Shown: piece by piece, positions 11,529 to 22,276 of the stretch
Position numbering within the stretch: position 1 is the stretch's first letter
Layout of the letters: each line of letters begins with the position of its first letter
From: Lantana camara
Taxonomy: Eukaryota > Streptophyta > Magnoliopsida > Lamiales > Verbenaceae
Direction: 5' to 3'
Length of the DNA stretch: 64,000 bases
Assembly: GCA_037501455.1 (NCBI GenBank)
Contig: CM074863.1
Span: 61,485,501 to 61,549,500 of the forward strand
The notes under the pieces: generated by a model
Databases searched by the model: none
What the model was told of the DNA's origin: nothing
What the model saw: only the letters and a program-made list of their open reading frames with translations
Translations under genes and position numbers: made by a program

Positions 11529-14138
11529 TGTAACGCCCCGGGTTCCGGATGAACAGGTAAGCACGCCACGTGTGCGTTTTGAGCGTAGGATTAATTTTAA
11601 TTCTTTAATTTCATAATATATTCTTACGTGGCATTCATATTTTTATAAAATTCATGAAATGTAAATTATTTGAATTCATATCATTGAAAATATTATTTTA
11701 TGACACGAAAAATATTTATTGCATGAAACAATTACCGAGAGTGTTTCAAATTACCAAATTGTCCCTAGTTGAATATTCTTTAAAACTTTAGGGACTTAAT
11801 TGCATGAATTTCAAGGGCTTGATTGTGCCTAATTCAAATGGTTGCCTACTTGATTGTATAAATTCACAAATTAAGGGATTAATTAGCAATTAGCATATTT
11901 CACATAAATCAAGGATGACGAATCACGTAATATCATCTTCAAGCTTCCATAATCTCATTTCATCAAAATTCATCAACACATTTGCTTCCTCATTCTCGAT
12001 ATTAAGAAGAAAAGGGAAAACGAAGAATTTTACACTTTTCATCAAGGATTTGAAGAAATCATCCAGGTTTTGGAGAGTGATCATCTTCTTCATCCATCTT
12101 CATCATTTCTTAGTCTTTAAAGGTTGGTCTTGGATGAGTTCACGATTCTTGATCATAATTGAGATGGCTAGGGTTTGAGAATTATATGTTAGATGGATTA
12201 ATTGTAGATGGAAGCATGATTAGATGATCATATCTTGAATTATGGCATGATTTGGAGCAAGAATTCTTGAATATTTGACATAAATGACCAATTTTTCATG
12301 ATTTGAGTGTTAAAATGAAGTGTTATTGTTTCTTGAGTATATATGCATGTGTATTGCCAGAATTCATGCTTCTAAATGATCAAAACTTGAATTTTTGTGA
12401 GTTTTTATTCCTTCCCGTAGCCATGCTCTGTTCTGCTCTGTTCTTCAAATTTGCAGAAACTGGGAACGACCGTTCCCAGCCTCAAGGCATTGTGGGAACG
12501 GGCGTTCCCACCCTTTCAAATGAAATAGGCGGCCGAGCATGGGAACGGTCGTTCCCATTTTGGCCTTGGCGCCGGAAGGGCCGTTCCCAGCTTCAGCGCG
12601 TTTTAAATTGGAAAACGTTGGCGCGATTTTGGGGGCTTACGGGAACGACCGTTCCTATTTTTCAAAGGGGTCCGGAACGGCCGTTCCCACCTGACTTGCA
12701 GAACAAAATTCTCTGCATAAAATTACGAAAATAGCCCCTCGATCCGACGACTTCTTTGACCCCGAATTGCTATTATATGTGCTAATATGTACTGAAACAA
12801 CATGTTATCATGCCACATTGCATTTTCCTCGTCATCTCGATACATTTCCGCCGTTCGTCATATTTGGTCCATTTTAACTCATGTCTCACGTATACACGTC
12901 GTGTTTGCACAGGTCACGAGGTTGTGGACGAGGAGCAGGCTCAGTAGAGTATATCCTTGTCATATTTTGTAAGAAAAGGTGAGGTTTTACTTTAGGTATA
13001 TAGAACCCTACCCCCGTTATGTGTTCTTTCGGCCCAAAACGTATTATAAATATAAATGTTTTCCAAAATATAAATGTTCAAGCATGCAAGCAATGATTGT
13101 CATGATTTTCAAGCAAGTTTGGCGAGTACATGATTGCACGTGGGCCCGAGGGAAATTCTTGAGCCAACCGGGAAAGCAAGGGCTGACGGGTGACTCCTGA
13201 ATTATCCTCACATTCTTGGGATCACCCCCGAAGCCACTAGGAGATTAGTGGTGGAAGGAGTTCCGTGTCTAGGGGGTCATGTCCCCTACACACAACATGT
13301 CGTGGATAGTTGAGCCTTGCAAACTCACTATCACCCGGAGGAAGAAGGAGACTGGGGATTAATCCGGCATGTCGGGTTATCCTCGGGTTATTGTATGATT
13401 TCAAGCATGAAACTGTCTATGTGAGCACTAAATGGAATTGTATGATCATGTGTTGAATTGATAAAGCAAGCACGTATTGTCACGTTTGGTGTATAGGTTG
13501 GAGAATCGCCCCTGCTCGCCGGGGTCACACGTTCATGAAATGATTAAGTTAAATTGTTAAAATTGATCAGTTGTAATCTCGGGCAAAGGACAAGTTTCTT
13601 GAACGATATAATTATATTGATTCCAAAGTCTTCACCCGAGGCTACAACTTGCATGTGATGTGTGTTATATATATTTATTGCCCTCACTCAGTCTTCGGTA
13701 GACTGATACTTCACTTTTCAGGTACTTGAGCGCTCGGTCGTGCTAGGCGGGAGTCCGGTCAAGTCTTGCATTGCACGGGTCTAGCATTGTACCTTTCATG
13801 TATAGACTTTTGATAGATGTCATGTTATGATCATGATTGCTACCTTTTTAATACTCTAGCATGTATATATTATTAAGAGATGATAATGTATTGATAGTTA
13901 AGTTGGTACCTATACGCATCTATTCGATAAATATGGTACCTATATGTATAATTGAGTTATTGCTTCCGCTTTTGAATTCGTGTTAGATTTATTTATGTTG
14001 GGGAGTGTCCCGCCTAGCTCGTCATTTTTATTGTCACCCGTTCGCTATAGTTTTGGTTTATATATGGATTTTCCATTTCATACGTGGATCGAGGCTATAG
14101 TGCGGGGGATGTAGTGCCCTGGGGGTTAGGGTGTTACA
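11529..14138 (+). mobile_element. 5' LTR of A (2610 bp)
   Basis: TGTAACGCC..GTGTTACA, starting at the junction with B and ending 8 bases before the primer site. It contains the palindrome array (12460-12688), a putative small exon (12913-12978) bounded by CAG and GTGAGG, the GGGCCC..AAGGGCTGACGGG block (13142-13190), stem 1 arms CTCGGG/CCCGAG (13578-13583, 13635-13640), the CAGTCT/AGACTG hairpin (13689-13705) and the long stem GCTAGGCGGGA / TCCCGCCTAGC (13742-13752, 14008-14018). The frame at 12303-12734 runs through the palindromes and is not a credible gene. Confidence 0.92.
12460..12688 (+). repeat. Six-unit palindrome array in LTR A
   Basis: Units: 12460-12479 CTGGGAACGACCGTTCCCAG, 12492-12511 GTGGGAACGGGCGTTCCCAC, 12539-12558 ATGGGAACGGTCGTTCCCAT, a half-decayed one at 12573-12590, 12640-12656 and 12672-12688. 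The first three have 9-bp arms around two variable bases, and the outermost pair changes from C-G to G-C to A-T while staying paired. Units are roughly 30-50 bases apart. Confidence 0.93.
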
Positions 14139-14146
14139 TCTACAGG

Positions 14147-14158
14147 TGGTATCAGAGC
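14147..14158 (+). other. Primer binding site of A
   Basis: TGGTATCAGAGC, complementary to the 3' end of plant initiator tRNA-Met. It is followed by the leader hairpin GGTT-ACAA-AATC (14161-14172). Confidence 0.92.
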
Positions 14159-14392
14159 CCGGTTACAAAATCGAGGTTCTCGAGTCGTGTCAAGTCAGTC
14201 TAGGTCGCACGACATAGGATTACTTGCTATTTGAGAGTCTGCATTTCGTTGAATTACTTGGTTTACTTGAATCTTTGCATTACTTTAGCTATGTGACCAT
14301 TCTTGAATGTGTGTTTATTGCTATCATTGAATTATATGCACACATTTGCATGTATTAATCAGACCACTTATGTGTAGTGATTTGATTTCAGG

Positions 14393-15229
14393 ATGGATCG
14401 TGATAGACACTCTCGTGACCGATCCCCGAGGAATAGGCATCATCATCATCGCCATCATCGCCGTGAGAGATCACCTCCTCCTCCACCTGCTCAGGCACAG
14501 CCTCAGGACTTTATGAACGCGGTAGTGGGGCTAATTGATCAGAGGTTGCAGGAACCGGTACCTCCACCACCTCCAGCACCAGTAGCACCTCAGGAGAACC
14601 CCATTTCTGCTATTTTACGAGAGTTTCAGAATCAGCGTCCCCCGAAGTTCTATAAGGGTGACGATATTCAGGCAGAGATGTGGCTGAAGGAGATCGAGAG
14701 GATCTGGCAGCTTATCCCTTGTGATACCCAGGAGAAGGCTCGCTGTACACTCACTTTGATCCAGGGCGAGGCCTATTCGTGGTGGGAGAGCGCACAGATT
14801 GTTTTAGAGGCAGCCGGGACAGATATTACTTGGGAGGTTTTTGTACGGGAGTTCAGAAACAAGTATATTCCTCCAGCTTTCCGTACTCGCAGGTTGAGGG
14901 AATTCACCGAGTTGAAACAGGGAGGAAGATCTGTGGGGCAGTTTATCACCGAGTTCGAGAGACTTTCTCGCTATGCACCCAACATAGCGAATGATGACTT
15001 TCATAAGGCGATGCAGTTTGTTCAGGGATTGAGACCAGATATCCAGGAGGCCTTAAAAGCAGCTAATACGAGCACCTGGGCAAAAGCTACTGCAAAGGCT
15101 CTAAAGGTTGAGGATTCTGACATTGCTAGGAGAGCTACTCAGCATACTGGACAGGCTTCAGGCTCGAGAGTGGGTCAGGGATCGAGCTCAGGAAAGAGGC
15201 CGATGATTTATCCTTCACCTCCCGCGTAG
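14393..15229 (+). CDS. gag: Gag of element A (capsid part, ends at a premature TAG)
   Basis: 278 codons. The N-terminus is basic, His- and Arg-rich, then proline-rich (residues 1-75). The retrotransposon gag fold follows: PPKFYKGDD near 83, a WLKEIERIW segment, GEAYSWWES near 128, and EFRNKYIPPAFRTRRLREF. It forms the particle that packages element RNA. The ATG is chosen because it opens the long frame about 235 bases after the primer site. The TAG at 15227-15229 sits before the zinc knuckles; the frame continues beyond it without a shift, so this is a point mutation in a gag-pol polyprotein rather than the natural gag end. C-to-T of a CAG codon is the simplest cause. Confidence 0.88.
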   Translation: MDRDRHSRDRSPRNRHHHHRHHRRERSPPPPPAQAQPQDFMNAVVGLIDQRLQEPVPPPPPAPVAPQENPISAILREFQNQRPPKFYKGDDIQAEMWLKEIERIWQLIPCDTQEKARCTLTLIQGEAYSWWESAQIVLEAAGTDITWEVFVREFRNKYIPPAFRTRRLREFTELKQGGRSVGQFITEFERLSRYAPNIANDDFHKAMQFVQGLRPDIQEALKAANTSTWAKATAKALKVEDSDIARRATQHTGQASGSRVGQGSSSGKRPMIYPSPPA

Positions 15230-17662
15230 AAGGACTCCGGGAAGAAGCTTAAGGCGACAGGGCCATTACCGAGGAGTCCAAGAGCTCCAGCACCACCACA
15301 GCCACCTCAGAAACCGGGCTGCAGATTCTGTGGGCTTCCTACACATAACTATGATAATTGCAGACGGAGGTTAGGCTTATGTTTGATCTGCGGGAGTGAC
15401 GAGCACATGGTTGATGGTTGTCCGGATCGTCGGGATCCGCCACCTGCAGGACCGAGGCCACTTGTGAGAGCTCGGGCTTACGCACTTGCTGGAGAGGAGC
15501 AGGATGCTGAGATAGACCCCGCCGCAGTAGTTGAAGGTATTATTTGCATCCATGGCACGAACATCCATACATTATTTGATCCAGGAGCTACACACTCCTT
15601 TCTTGCGCACTCTACTGCTATTACTCTACCTTTGCCTGCTATGTGTACTTCTGTGCGCTATCTAGTTAGTACTCCTTTCGGTAGTAGGCGAGAGACGGAT
15701 CAGGTTTACAGGGATGTTCCAGTGGTGATTGAAGGCCGGGAATTTCTGACAGATTTCATTGTTATGCCAATGGAGAGATACGGGTCTATTTTGGGGATGG
15801 ATTGGTTATACAGGCATTGTGCTACCGTGGATTGTCGGGCAAAGAAAGTGCAGTTGGGTTTAGAGGTTACCACGGGTTGTACTTCGAAGACTGTACCCCT
15901 ACTTTCATTTTCAGAAGCTCAGAAATTAGTCAGAGACGGGGCTACAGGGTTCATTGCTTATATTCTGAACAAGCCCAAAGATCAGGTGAAATTAGAGGAC
16001 ACCGAAGTGGTAAAGGAATTTCCCGAGGTATTTCCAGAAAAGTTGGATTCTTTGCCTCCTCAGCGAGAGATCGAGTTTGTGATTGATCTTTTTCCAAATG
16101 CCGAGCCGTATTCAAAGACTCCCTACCGGATGGCTCCAGCGGAATTAAAGGAATTAAAAGTTCAGCTCGAGGCATTATTGGAAGTTGGGTACATTCGGCC
16201 GAGTTTTTCACCTTGGGGAGCACCAGTTTTATTTATAAAGAAGAAGGACGGAACTTTAAGAATGTGCATCGATTATAGAGAGTTGAACAGGATGACTATT
16301 AAGAACAAGTATCCCCTCCCACATATCGAGGAGTTATTCGATATACTTCTGGGTTCCAAAGTCTATTCAAAATTGGATTTGAGACAGGGATACTATCAGC
16401 TGCGAATCCGAGCAGAGGATATTCCTAAGACAGGATTCAATACTCGGTACGGGCACTACGAGTTCGTGGTTATGCCGTTTGGATTAACTAATGCCCTTGC
16501 AGCTTTCATGGACATGATGCACCGGATTTTCTGGCCTTTCCTCGACAAGTTTGTGGTGATATTTATTGATGATATTCTGGTTTTCTCAAAATCAGCCGAG
16601 GAGCACGCTAGGCATCTTAAGCTCGTTCTCCAGACCTTAAAAGAGCATCAGTTATTTGCTAAGTTTAGCAAGTGCGAATTTTGGATCGATCGGGTTTCTT
16701 TCTTGGGACATGTAATTTCAGGAAAAGGGTTGGAAGTCGATCCCTCGAAAATCGAGGCCGTACTCAAGTGGGAGAAACCAAAGAATGCCTCGGAAATTAG
16801 AAGCTTCTTGGGATTGGCCGGATATTACAGAAGGTTCGTTCAAGACTTCTCTAAGATTGTTGCACCGTTGACCCGATTGACCAAGAAAGATGTCAAGTTT
16901 GTCTGGGACGAGAAGTGTGATCAAAGCTTTAACTTTTTGAAAGAAAAGTTGGTCTCAGCTCTGGTGTTAGCACTTCTTGAGGGTTCAGAGGAATATGCAG
17001 TGTATACAGATGCTTCTAAAGAAGGCTTAGGTTGTGTTTTGACTCAGAAAGGAAAAGTGATCGCCTATGCTTCCCGAAAGCTAAAAGATTATGAAAGGAA
17101 CTATCCAACACACGACCTAGAGCTTGCAGCCGTGATTTTTGCTCTCGGGAAATGGAGACATTATCTATACGGGACTTCCTTTGAGATTTTCACCGACCAC
17201 AAAAGCCTCCAGTATTTATTCACACAGAAGGACTTGAATATCAGGCAACGGCGTTGGATGGAAAAGTTAGAAGATTATGATTGTACAATCAAGTACCATC
17301 CAGGAAAAGCGAACGTGGTCGCCGATGCACTTAGCAGAAAGGCGAGTGTATCGAGTTTGGAAATAAAGGAAATTGATGAAGTTGCTCCAATTGTGTTAAA
17401 AGCTCGGGTTTCTAATATCACAATTCAGCCGGAATTGAAGTATCAGTTATTTGAGGCTCAGAATAAGGATCCGGAAGTTCAGAAGCTTGTAAGAAAAGCT
17501 AAGGATGACCCTGAGAGTCCGTTTGGGTTTGATGAGACCGGGTTACTTCGATTTAAAAACAGAGTAGTAGTACCTGAAGAATTGAAACGGGTTCTACTTG
17601 AAGAAGCTCACAAGTCAGCTTATTCGATCCACCCAGGAGGAAACAAAATGTATAAGGACTAG
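15230..17662 (+). pseudogene. pol: Element A: gag zinc knuckles, protease, RT, RNase H, start of integrase
   Basis: Continues the gag frame after TAG. Two CCHC knuckles ([28 protein letters not shown]) lie at about 15320-15425. The protease active site is DPGATHSF (Asp codon about 15578). RT has IDYRELNRM, the catalytic FIDDIL (Asp pair 16568-16573), and TNALAAF where relatives have TNAPAAF. RNase H is marked by YTDASKEG and TDHKSLQYL (about 17000-17330). The integrase zinc-binding histidines begin near 17610. The frame stops at TAG 17660-17662 within the HHCC region (D and E have an L codon there), then continues in frame. Copying and integration would need all these parts fused, so this copy is inactive. 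Confidence 0.9.
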
Positions 17663-17872
17663 AAGCAATACTATTGGTGGAACGGGATGAAGAGAGACGT
17701 GGCAGAGTATGTGAAACATTGCCTGACTTGTCAAAAGGTGAAAGCTGAGCACCAAAAACCCGCAGGACTTCTACAACCGTTACCTATGCTCGAGTGGAAG
17801 TGGGAACAAGTAACGATGGACTTTGTTTCCGGATTACCGAAGGTTAAAGGCGGGTTTCATGGAATTGGGTAA
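17663..17872 (+). pseudogene. Element A: integrase HHCC and first catalytic Asp, ending in a frameshift
   Basis: In frame with the preceding part. It encodes [15 protein letters not shown], the CLTC pair of the zinc-binding domain, then the first acidic residue in MDFVSGLP. Near 17866 one base is missing compared with D and E: the GGAATTGGGTAATAG stretch lacks a T, so the frame runs into TAA at 17870. The remainder resumes in another frame at 17875. Confidence 0.88.
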
Positions 17873-17874
17873 TA

Positions 17875-18897
17875 GTGGATAGATTTACAAAGTCTGCTCA
17901 CTTTCTACCGGTCCGGATGTCTTATAAGATCCCAAAGTTGGCTGAAATTTATAACAGAGAGATTATCCGACTTCATGGCATTCCGGTAAGCATAGTTTCA
18001 GATCGAGACCCGAGGTTTACATCTAAGTTGTGGCAAGAACTACAGGCCGTTTTGGGAACGAAACTCAAGTTCAGTACAGAATTTCACCCGCAAACAGACG
18101 GCCAAACAGAAATATTAATCAGGTATTTGGAAGATCTTCTTCGGGCGTGCGCGATTGATTTTCAGAATTCCTGGACAGAACAGCTTCCTTTGATTAAGTT
18201 TACTTATAATAACAGCTTTCAAGCTTCAATCGGGATGGCTCCTTATGAACTTCTTTATGGAAGAAAGTGTCGATCTCCGTTGTTCTTCGACTTGGAAGAA
18301 TGGAAATGGTCGAAACAGGAAGGGGTAAAGAAAGGTGAAAGGTTCGAAAGGCCTTCCAAAGTCGTTCAGGCTATGATTGAGAAAGTTCAAATTATTCAAC
18401 AAAGGATGAAAGTCGCGCAAGATAGACAAAAGAGCTATGCCGATAAGCGCCGAAGAGATCTAGAATTTGAAGTTGGTGACCGGGTATTCTTGAAGGTGTC
18501 ACCAAGAAAAGGTTTCACTAGGATCAGGAAAGGAGGGAAACTTAACCCTCGCTACTTAGGTCCTTTCGAGATTCTTGAAAGAATAGGCGAGGTAGCCTAT
18601 CGACTGGATCTACCACCGAGTCTTATGGGGATTCACAATGTGTTTCATGTTTCTCAGTTAAGGAAATATTACCCCGATGAGACTACGATTCTCCCCGTGG
18701 AAGAAGTTGAGCTGGAACCGAATTTGACATTCGTTCAAAAGCCGGTTAAAATCATGGATCGGAAATTTCAAGAGTTGAGAAACCGGAGGATTCCCATGGT
18801 TAAAGTTTTATGGAGAAGTGACAAAACCGAGGAAGCTACATGGGAAACGGAAGATAAGATGAAACGGTTCCACCCGGAATTATTCACTCAAGACTAA
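17875..18897 (+). pseudogene. Element A: integrase core, GPY/F module and chromodomain-like tail
   Basis: 340 codons, one frame off from the upstream part. The second catalytic Asp is in VSDRDPRF (18001) and the Glu is in QTDGQTE (18109). [16 protein letters not shown] is the GPY/F module, and HNVFHVSQL follows. The C-terminal 60 residues (RKFQELRNRRIP, VKVLW, ATWETE) match the chromodomain-like end of Tekay/Del chromoviruses, thought to steer insertion towards heterochromatin. The natural stop TAA at 18895 is followed closely by the polypurine tract. The ATG is not a real start; it is an internal codon. Confidence 0.9.
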
Positions 18898-18920
18898 GAG
18901 AATCTTGGGACCAGATTCTT

Positions 18921-18936
18921 TTAACGGGGGGAGAGT
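18921..18936 (+). other. Polypurine tract of A
   Basis: AACGGGGGGAGAG immediately before the 3' LTR start at 18937. Confidence 0.85.
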
Positions 18937-19143
18937 TGTAACGCCCCGGGTTCCGGATGAACAGGTAAGCACGCCACGTGTGCGTTTTGAGCGTAGGATT
19001 AATTTTAATTCTTTAATTTCATAATATATTCTTACGTGGCATTCATATTTTTATAAAATTCATGAAACATCATTTATGTAAATTATTTGAATTCATATCA
19101 TTGAAAACATTATTTTATGACACGGAAAATATTTATTGCATGA
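18937..19143 (+). mobile_element. 3' LTR of A, truncated after 207 bases
   Basis: Matches 11529 onward nearly base for base, apart from a 9-base insertion (ACATCATTT near 19067) and a few substitutions, then stops at TTATTGCATGA where the 5' copy continues into AACAATTACC. Sequence from 19144 is LTR B. The last bases (TGATC) overlap B's first palindrome, so the deletion joint is within a base or two of 19143. Confidence 0.88.
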
Positions 19144-20344
19144 TCCCTGAGGATCCACGGCCGTGGAGCCAAAATCCATGGCCAGGGATCATGTCCAGGC
19201 CTTAAAAAAACACAGAAAGAGCAAGGGACTCGTGGGAGAAGGAAACAAAGCACAAAACTCAACCAAAAATCAACCAAAACACATCAAATTCAAGACATAA
19301 GTTCACATATGCATGCTCTAACACATATATCAATTATAAGGCATGAAAACAAGGATTAAAAAAGTTGGTCTTTTTAAGCTTTTAAGCTCCAAAATGGTGG
19401 AACACTCATGCTTCCTCCAACAACTCAAAATCTAACAAATATGTATCTTATTAGCTCCAAAGAACATCATATTTCAAGTCTAGATCAAATGACTCAAGAA
19501 AGGAGGCATGTAATCAAATTTTCATTCAATCATACAATTCATCATCTTCCTCATGCTTCATATATACAAAGATTCAAGAGAAAATAATCGGATAGAAAGA
19601 AAGTTCACGTTGCAAGGAGTAATAATCTTACCTTGTATTGTCGAAGAGGTAAAGAACAAAGTCGAAGTTGAGCTCTTGAAGGTTAGGGGTTGGAGCTTCT
19701 CTTCTTCTCTCTCTCTCTCTCTCTCTTGTTTCACGTAACAAATAGGCATAAATGGGGCTGATTTCAGTCCCATAAAGGGACTAAAACGGGTAGGGTCAAG
19801 TGAAACGGGCCGAGTTAAAAAGATCCGGTCCAAACGGATCGGATTGAAGCCCAAGGGGGTCCAAACAGCTTCAGAAAAATACAAGGCTAGTTCATTGAAT
19901 CCGAATTGCCAAAATGAGTTCAATGGTGGTTTCGAAATTCGAATCCGAATTCCCGAGCTCAAGCTACATGGATCAGAACCCAAGGCACGCTAAAACGAGT
20001 TAGGCCCTCGAGTCCCTTAACAAATAAAACGGCTTAAGAACCGTATCAAACAAACTCTAAAACTAGAAACGCGCTTGCAAACACATTCAAAACTCACATA
20101 TAACAAGCATACCAAGATTTCACAAAAATCGAAATTGAATTCCGGCACATAACGAGCAAATTACGGTCATGCAACCTTAAACGTTAAAATTCAAAGTTCA
20201 AGAATATAAACAATTAATTTCATATAAATTCAAATAATCATATAGGAATTAAATTAGCATAAAAGTACATAATTAAAGAATTAAAAGCACAAATAACACT
20301 CTCATTAAGGCCTACCTGTACGGCCGGACGAGCGGGATGTTACA
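19144..20344 (-). mobile_element. 5' LTR of B, upstream (U3) part
   Basis: Minus-strand LTR starting TGTAACATCCCGCTCG at 20344 and followed to 19144. About 320 bases match B's 3' LTR (8049-8371). It includes the shared U3 block (GAATTCCCGAGCTCAAG on the plus strand, about 19949) and B's remaining palindromes at 19142-19189, including TCCACGGCCGTGGA (19154-19167). Roughly 1 kb of B's LTR between here and 11528 has been lost with A's 3' LTR. The 141-aa frame at 19558-19983 is not supported as a gene. Confidence 0.82.
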
Positions 20345-20396
20345 TAAACTCTCTCGTAATGTCGTACCTGGATTGCCGAGAAGACGGGGTGTCACA
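20345..20396 (-). mobile_element. Start of LTR 'K' (first 52 bases)
   Basis: On the minus strand it starts TGTGACACCCCGTCTTCTCG at 20396, then GTACGACATTACG, in line with the other LTR starts. The first five bases beside B (20345-20349, TAAAC) are the duplicated target. K continues at 7891 leftwards. Confidence 0.8.
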
Positions 20397-22276
20397 TTTT
20401 GTGCCTTTTCATGGGGTGTGGGTTCGATTTTGGGGAGGTTGGAACCTCCCCCATGCGTATCAGCCACCATGGTTGTGCTGCTATGAGTCCGGTGCGCCCG
20501 TGACCGAATTCTGTGTAAAAATGGTCGCGGGGGGGGGGGGCGGGTTTCGAGATTTGTCTTCGCCGGCCGAGATTGGTTTTCAGTGCGATTTTGTCGCGGC
20601 CGCTACAAACTCATGTGTGCTCGGATTTAGCTGAAATTCAAAATGTAGAAACCTTTTTGAGTGTAGAATATTCTCCAATTCGAATCACCTCAAAATTCAT
20701 TGTGGAGTTTGAGATATAACCGTTTTATTTTTGTGTCGCCACTTCGCCAAAAAATGGTTCTGTTCAATTTCAAACCTACTTCATTTTCGTCTCGTTTTGA
20801 ACCAAGATTTGAGCTATATACCATTGGAAAGATATATATGTCGAGTTTCATTTCCAAGAAACAAAAATAAATTCCTATTTCTCAAACTCAGGTTATGATC
20901 GTTTTCCTACAGCTTGTCCGTTTTAGAAAATTTCCAGCTTTTACCCGTTTTAGTCGGAACCATTTCTTTTGTTTTTCTTCCACTTTTCTTGCACCTTTAT
21001 ACCTCCAATATTGTTCCTAACTTGTTATATCATGTTTATCTGTATGTATTTGTTCTTATATGCAGTTTTTGTTGCTTTAGGAATGCGATATGTGTTCATA
21101 AATGAATAAATGCTTCCATGTCCTTTTCGTTTACCTTTGATGCATTAATTGTGCACATGAACTTGTTCTTAACATGTTATATGATATTAAATGAGTATGT
21201 TGAGTGTGGTATGACTTCTCTTGCATGAAATTTATACGCATATGAGCCTTGCTTGCGTGTTTGCATCTTTTCAGTGCTTATGCATACTCCGTGCATCTGT
21301 GTGGTTCATTCTCGAGTCTAAGTCTTGTGTTTTATCTTCAGTTTGTTCAGGTACACCCGAGGTGGCGTTATATCGGCCAAGTTGATTCCGGTGTGGATCA
21401 TTCATCGTGTTTTGGCTCTTTCGGTGTAAGGTGAGGTTAGGATAAAGTTAAACCCTAATGAAATATGCCTATTTTTGAACGCTTGCGACTTATAAGCCTT
21501 ATGTATATGTAAATATGTGCGAGGTATGCATTTCGATGGTTTTATCATACGTTTGAAAGTATGAACGTTATGTATGCTTAGTCTCGGTTTTGATATCATT
21601 TTGAGGTAAGTATATGTGTGGTATGTACGTACGATATGATAAGTACGATATCCAAGAGTTATGTTTGTCTGTCTGATTTAAATTTGAATTTGAATTTGAA
21701 TTTGACTCTGAACTTGGGCCCTGGAGGTTTGTACAAAGGAGCCCGGGACGGTGTTGGGCCATCGGCTCAACTACTAAGTACGGCCTCCATCTGTTTGAAA
21801 GGATGTACCGGAACCCACCAGGAGGTTTGGTTGGGGGAAGGAGTCCTGAGGGTTGGAGAAGCATTGAGCACTCCCCTCACCTGTTTGGATGATTAGGGTA
21901 GGATCAACCCTTCCATCACTCGGAGAAGAGGTAGGTTTGTTTAATTTTGATTTCGTCTGAATATAAATATGAACTGAGGAGTTGGTTGGAGTTTGAGCTT
22001 GTATCGGCCGAGCATTCTGTCATAAGTTCGTGAAACGGGGGTAGATTCATAAATTAAGAAAAAAGTTAGTATATTTTAACGTAATAAAACGTTCTCTGAT
22101 ACGTCTGCTAAGTTTGCATTGATATGAAAGTACGTTATAGATATGTGTATTAACTAAGCTTCGTTTTGTTCTGTTTTGATAAGCCACCCTATATAAATAT
22201 ATTATCACGGGTAAATGTTTTGGCATGCAAAAACTAATCCTGGATTCATGAACATTTAATTTTGAATGTGTTGTGC
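20397..22276 (+). mobile_element. Plus-strand LTR fragment 'L'
   Basis: No LTR start is seen; the upstream part was displaced by K and lies outside the window. From about 21660 it matches solo LTR S read on its sense strand: TTTGTCTGTCTG, the GGGCCCTGG block (21717), GTCATAAGTTCGTGAAACGG (about 22019), TATTATCACGGGTAAATGTT. A CAG..GTGAGG small-exon pattern lies at about 21350-21430. It is cut at 22276 by LTR M, at a place where S continues GTGCTCTATATA. A TTTGAA hexamer repeat lies at 21678-21705 and a G-run at 20529-20540. No gene is supported. Confidence 0.75.

Larger units (their letters stand above)
11529..19143 (+). mobile_element. Ty3/gypsy chromovirus 'A', 3' LTR truncated
   Basis: Plus-strand element inserted in B's 5' LTR. 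The order is 5' LTR (11529-14138), primer site (14147), gag, protease-RT-RNase H-integrase with C-terminal chromodomain-like tail, polypurine tract (about 18921-18936) and the first 207 bases of a 3' LTR. Start TGTAACGCCCCGGGTTCCGG is identical at both LTR starts. A deletion removed the rest of the 3' LTR together with part of B. The polyprotein frame has two TAG stops and one frameshift, so the copy is dead. Confidence 0.92.
7892..20344 (-). mobile_element. Non-autonomous LTR retrotransposon 'B' (contains nested element A)
   Basis: A minus-strand element bounded by TAAAC duplications. In sense order: 5' LTR start (20344 down to 19144), nested element A and a deletion, 5' LTR end (11528-10636), primer site (10627-10613), a non-coding interior of about 2.2 kb, polypurine tract (8391-8372) and a shortened 3' LTR (8371-7892). 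It carries no gag, protease, RT or integrase frame. LTR and leader resemble those of the gag-pol elements, so it probably moved using proteins supplied in trans. Confidence 0.85.

Noticed and set aside
12303..12734. 143-aa frame across the palindrome array of LTR A
   Set aside because: It lies inside an LTR and its second half is translated palindrome repeats.
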